The position numbers and the translations under genes were made by a program. The notes below the pieces were generated by a model, which saw nothing but the letters and a program-made list of their open reading frames with translations, made no database searches and had not been told where the DNA came from. This document shows positions 13,942 to 14,825 of a stretch of DNA of 14,825 nt, piece after piece. Origin of the DNA: Spirochaetaceae bacterium. GTDB lineage: Bacteria > Spirochaetota > Spirochaetia > Treponematales > Treponemataceae. Location: the NCBI GenBank assembly GCA_031272345.1, contig JAISTZ010000145.1, positions 1 through 14,825 on the forward strand. Reading direction: 5' to 3'. Numbering within the stretch: position 1 is the stretch's first letter; every line of letters begins with the position of its first letter.

Positions 13942-14825
13942 TGAAAAGAAACTTTTTTTGCATTCTTTGGGTTTTTGCTTTTATTTTTTCCGGCCTTGCC
14001 CAGGATATAAGAGTCTACGGCACCATGCCTGCGGCAAACGACAGGGGCATCTACGGCCTCCAGGTGGGTTCCTTCACCGTAGCGGGAAACGCGGACGCCG
14101 CGCTGGAAAGATTGGGTTGGGCGGGTATTCCGGCCTTCTTCGAACCCTACGGCCCTTTTACCAGGGTTGTCGCGATTGTCAATAGGGCCGCCGACATTCC
14201 GGGCATGATACACAAGCTGGGCTCCCTCGGTTTTTATGAACTGTGGATACGGCGCCTGACGAATGTCCCGCAAAGCGTCGTCCCAAGATCGGCGCCCGTT
14301 CCGGCCCCGAAGCCCGCGCCCCGGCCCGCTCCGGTGTATACACCGGTCCCCGCGCCCCGGCCCACGCCTGTTCCGAAGCCCGCGCCCCGGCCCGCTCCGG
14401 TGTACACACCGGCCCCCGCGCCCGCTCCGGCCCCCGTATACACGCCGGTCCCCGCGCCCGCCCCGGCCCCCGTATACACGCCGGCCCCCGCGCCCGCCCC
14501 GGCCCCCGTGTATACGCCGGCCCCCGCGCCCGCTCCGGCCCCTGTGTACACGCCGGCCCCCGCGCCCGCTCCGGCCCCCGTGTACACGCCGGCCCCCGCG
14601 GCAGAACCCGCCCCGGCCCCCGCGCCCGCTCAGGCTCCCGTGTCTGCGCCGGGTCCCGCGGCCGCGCCCGCCCAGGCCCCCGTGTCCGCGCCGGTTCCTG
14701 CGGCAGCGCCCGCCCAGGCCCCCGTGTCCGCGCCGATTCCCGTAGCCGTGCCCAGTCAGATCCCCGTGTCCGCGCCGGTCCCCGCGGCAGCGCCCGCCCA
14801 GGCCCCCGTGTCCGCGCCGGTCCCC
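13941..14825 (+). CDS. Exported SPOR-domain protein with long Pro/Ala repeat tail (partial, C-terminus missing)
   Basis: The frame from the ATG at 13941 stays open to the right edge (295 codons), so the C-terminus is unknown. Residues 1-20 (MKRNFFCILWVFAFIFSGLA) are a signal peptide. Residues about 35-105 look like a SPOR domain, the fold that binds denuded septal peptidoglycan: GIYGLQVGSFTVAGNADAAL (36-55) is the usual start, followed by a G-T/YRV-like strand (PFTRVVAIVNRAADI) and a final LGFYELWIRR. From about residue 117 onward the protein is almost entirely Pro, Ala and Val with periodic VYT and later VSA, a tandem repeat at both protein and DNA level. SPOR domains are usually C-terminal after a linker; here the order is reversed. 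Such a tail could span the periplasm or peptidoglycan. The Cys in the signal is inside the hydrophobic core and is not a convincing lipobox. Confidence 0.82.
   Translation, partial: MKRNFFCILWVFAFIFSGLAQDIRVYGTMPAANDRGIYGLQVGSFTVAGNADAALERLGWAGIPAFFEPYGPFTRVVAIVNRAADIPGMIHKLGSLGFYELWIRRLTNVPQSVVPRSAPVPAPKPAPRPAPVYTPVPAPRPTPVPKPAPRPAPVYTPAPAPAPAPVYTPVPAPAPAPVYTPAPAPAPAPVYTPAPAPAPAPVYTPAPAPAPAPVYTPAPAAEPAPAPAPAQAPVSAPGPAAAPAQAPVSAPVPAAAPAQAPVSAPIPVAVPSQIPVSAPVPAAAPAQAPVSAPVP
14334..14615 (+). repeat. Tandem coding repeats, 36-bp period (one longer 66-bp first unit)
   Basis: Successive Val codons of the VYTP motif start at 14334, 14400, 14436, 14472, 14508, 14544 and 14580. After a first 66-bp spacing, each unit is exactly 36 bp (12 codons, VYTPAPAPAPAP with occasional Val for Ala). 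Neighbouring units differ mostly by single third-position changes, as expected from recent duplication. The unit is a multiple of three, so changes in copy number keep the frame. Confidence 0.9.
14640..14825 (+). repeat. Tandem coding repeats, 42-bp period, continuing past the window
   Basis: The VSAP motif recurs with Val codons at 14640, 14682, 14724, 14766 and 14808, an exact 42-bp (14-codon) period with consensus VSAPVPAAAPAQAP. The fourth unit (14766) and the one before it are the most diverged in the array. A 60-bp transition (14580-14639) joins this array to the 36-bp one. The array runs off the right edge. Confidence 0.88.

Noticed and set aside
14234..14587. Minus-strand open frame encoding Thr-Gly-Ala repeats and plus-strand frame encoding Arg-Pro repeats (14263-14745)
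   Set aside because: Both arise from reading the 36-bp and 42-bp repeats in other frames. The frame from the ATG at 13941, with signal peptide and SPOR-like domain and no stop before the edge, is the real one.
14334..14825. CRISPR array or non-coding satellite
   Set aside because: The repeats are head-to-tail coding minisatellites with no unique spacers, and the period is a multiple of three in an open frame.

Overview
The window is a compact bacterial chromosomal segment of about 14.8 kb, with gene-to-gene overlaps and very little spare DNA. It holds no rRNA, tRNA, CRISPR array, insertion sequence or phage gene that I can support. The organism is probably a Gram-negative-type anaerobe. The style (an acetoin-dehydrogenase-like complex under sigma-54 control, exported proteins without clear lipoboxes, a SPOR protein with a long proline/alanine tail, mixed base composition) would fit a spirochaete of the termite-gut Treponema type. 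There is no taxonomic marker in the window, so this is a guess of roughly even confidence.

Region 1 (1-5137) is a 2-oxoacid/acetoin dehydrogenase module. The minus strand carries E1 alpha (321-1295) followed by the start of E1 beta (1-305, running off the left edge, where E2 and E3 would be expected). Divergent from these is a sodium:solute symporter (1683-3368, plus strand). The 387-base gap between them holds two nearly ideal sigma-54 (-24/-12) promoters pointing outwards. An inverted repeat lies almost exactly midway between them, about 145 bases from each predicted transcription start. The symporter is followed by a strong hairpin terminator. Convergent to it is an AcoR-type sigma-54 activator (3473-5137, minus strand). 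Together these look like one regulon: a small molecule is imported, oxidatively cleaved to an acyl-CoA, and sensed by the activator.

Region 2 (5175-10717, minus strand) is a tight stack in much more GC-rich DNA: an exported protein of unknown function, a mannose-1-phosphate guanylyltransferase, an FAD-dependent dehydrogenase-like protein, RsmD (16S rRNA methyltransferase), and a RelA/SpoT homologue. Two junctions are stop/start overlaps. The RelA/SpoT homologue has a damaged hydrolase site, an intact synthetase site and no C-terminal ACT domain. Its promoter lies in the end of rsmD and would give an almost leaderless mRNA. The acoR promoter in turn overlaps the rel stop codon.

Region 3 (10799-13154, plus strand) is a two-gene unit: a class I/II PLP aminotransferase and an M20-type metallopeptidase. 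It diverges from Region 2 at a perfect 8-bp inverted repeat that also forms two facing extended -10 elements.

Region 4 (13231 to the right edge, plus strand) has lower GC. It holds an unknown exported protein whose stop overlaps the start (TAATG) of an exported SPOR-domain protein. In that protein the SPOR domain is N-terminal and is followed by a proline/alanine-rich tail built of tandem 36-bp and then 42-bp DNA repeats, still open at the window edge.
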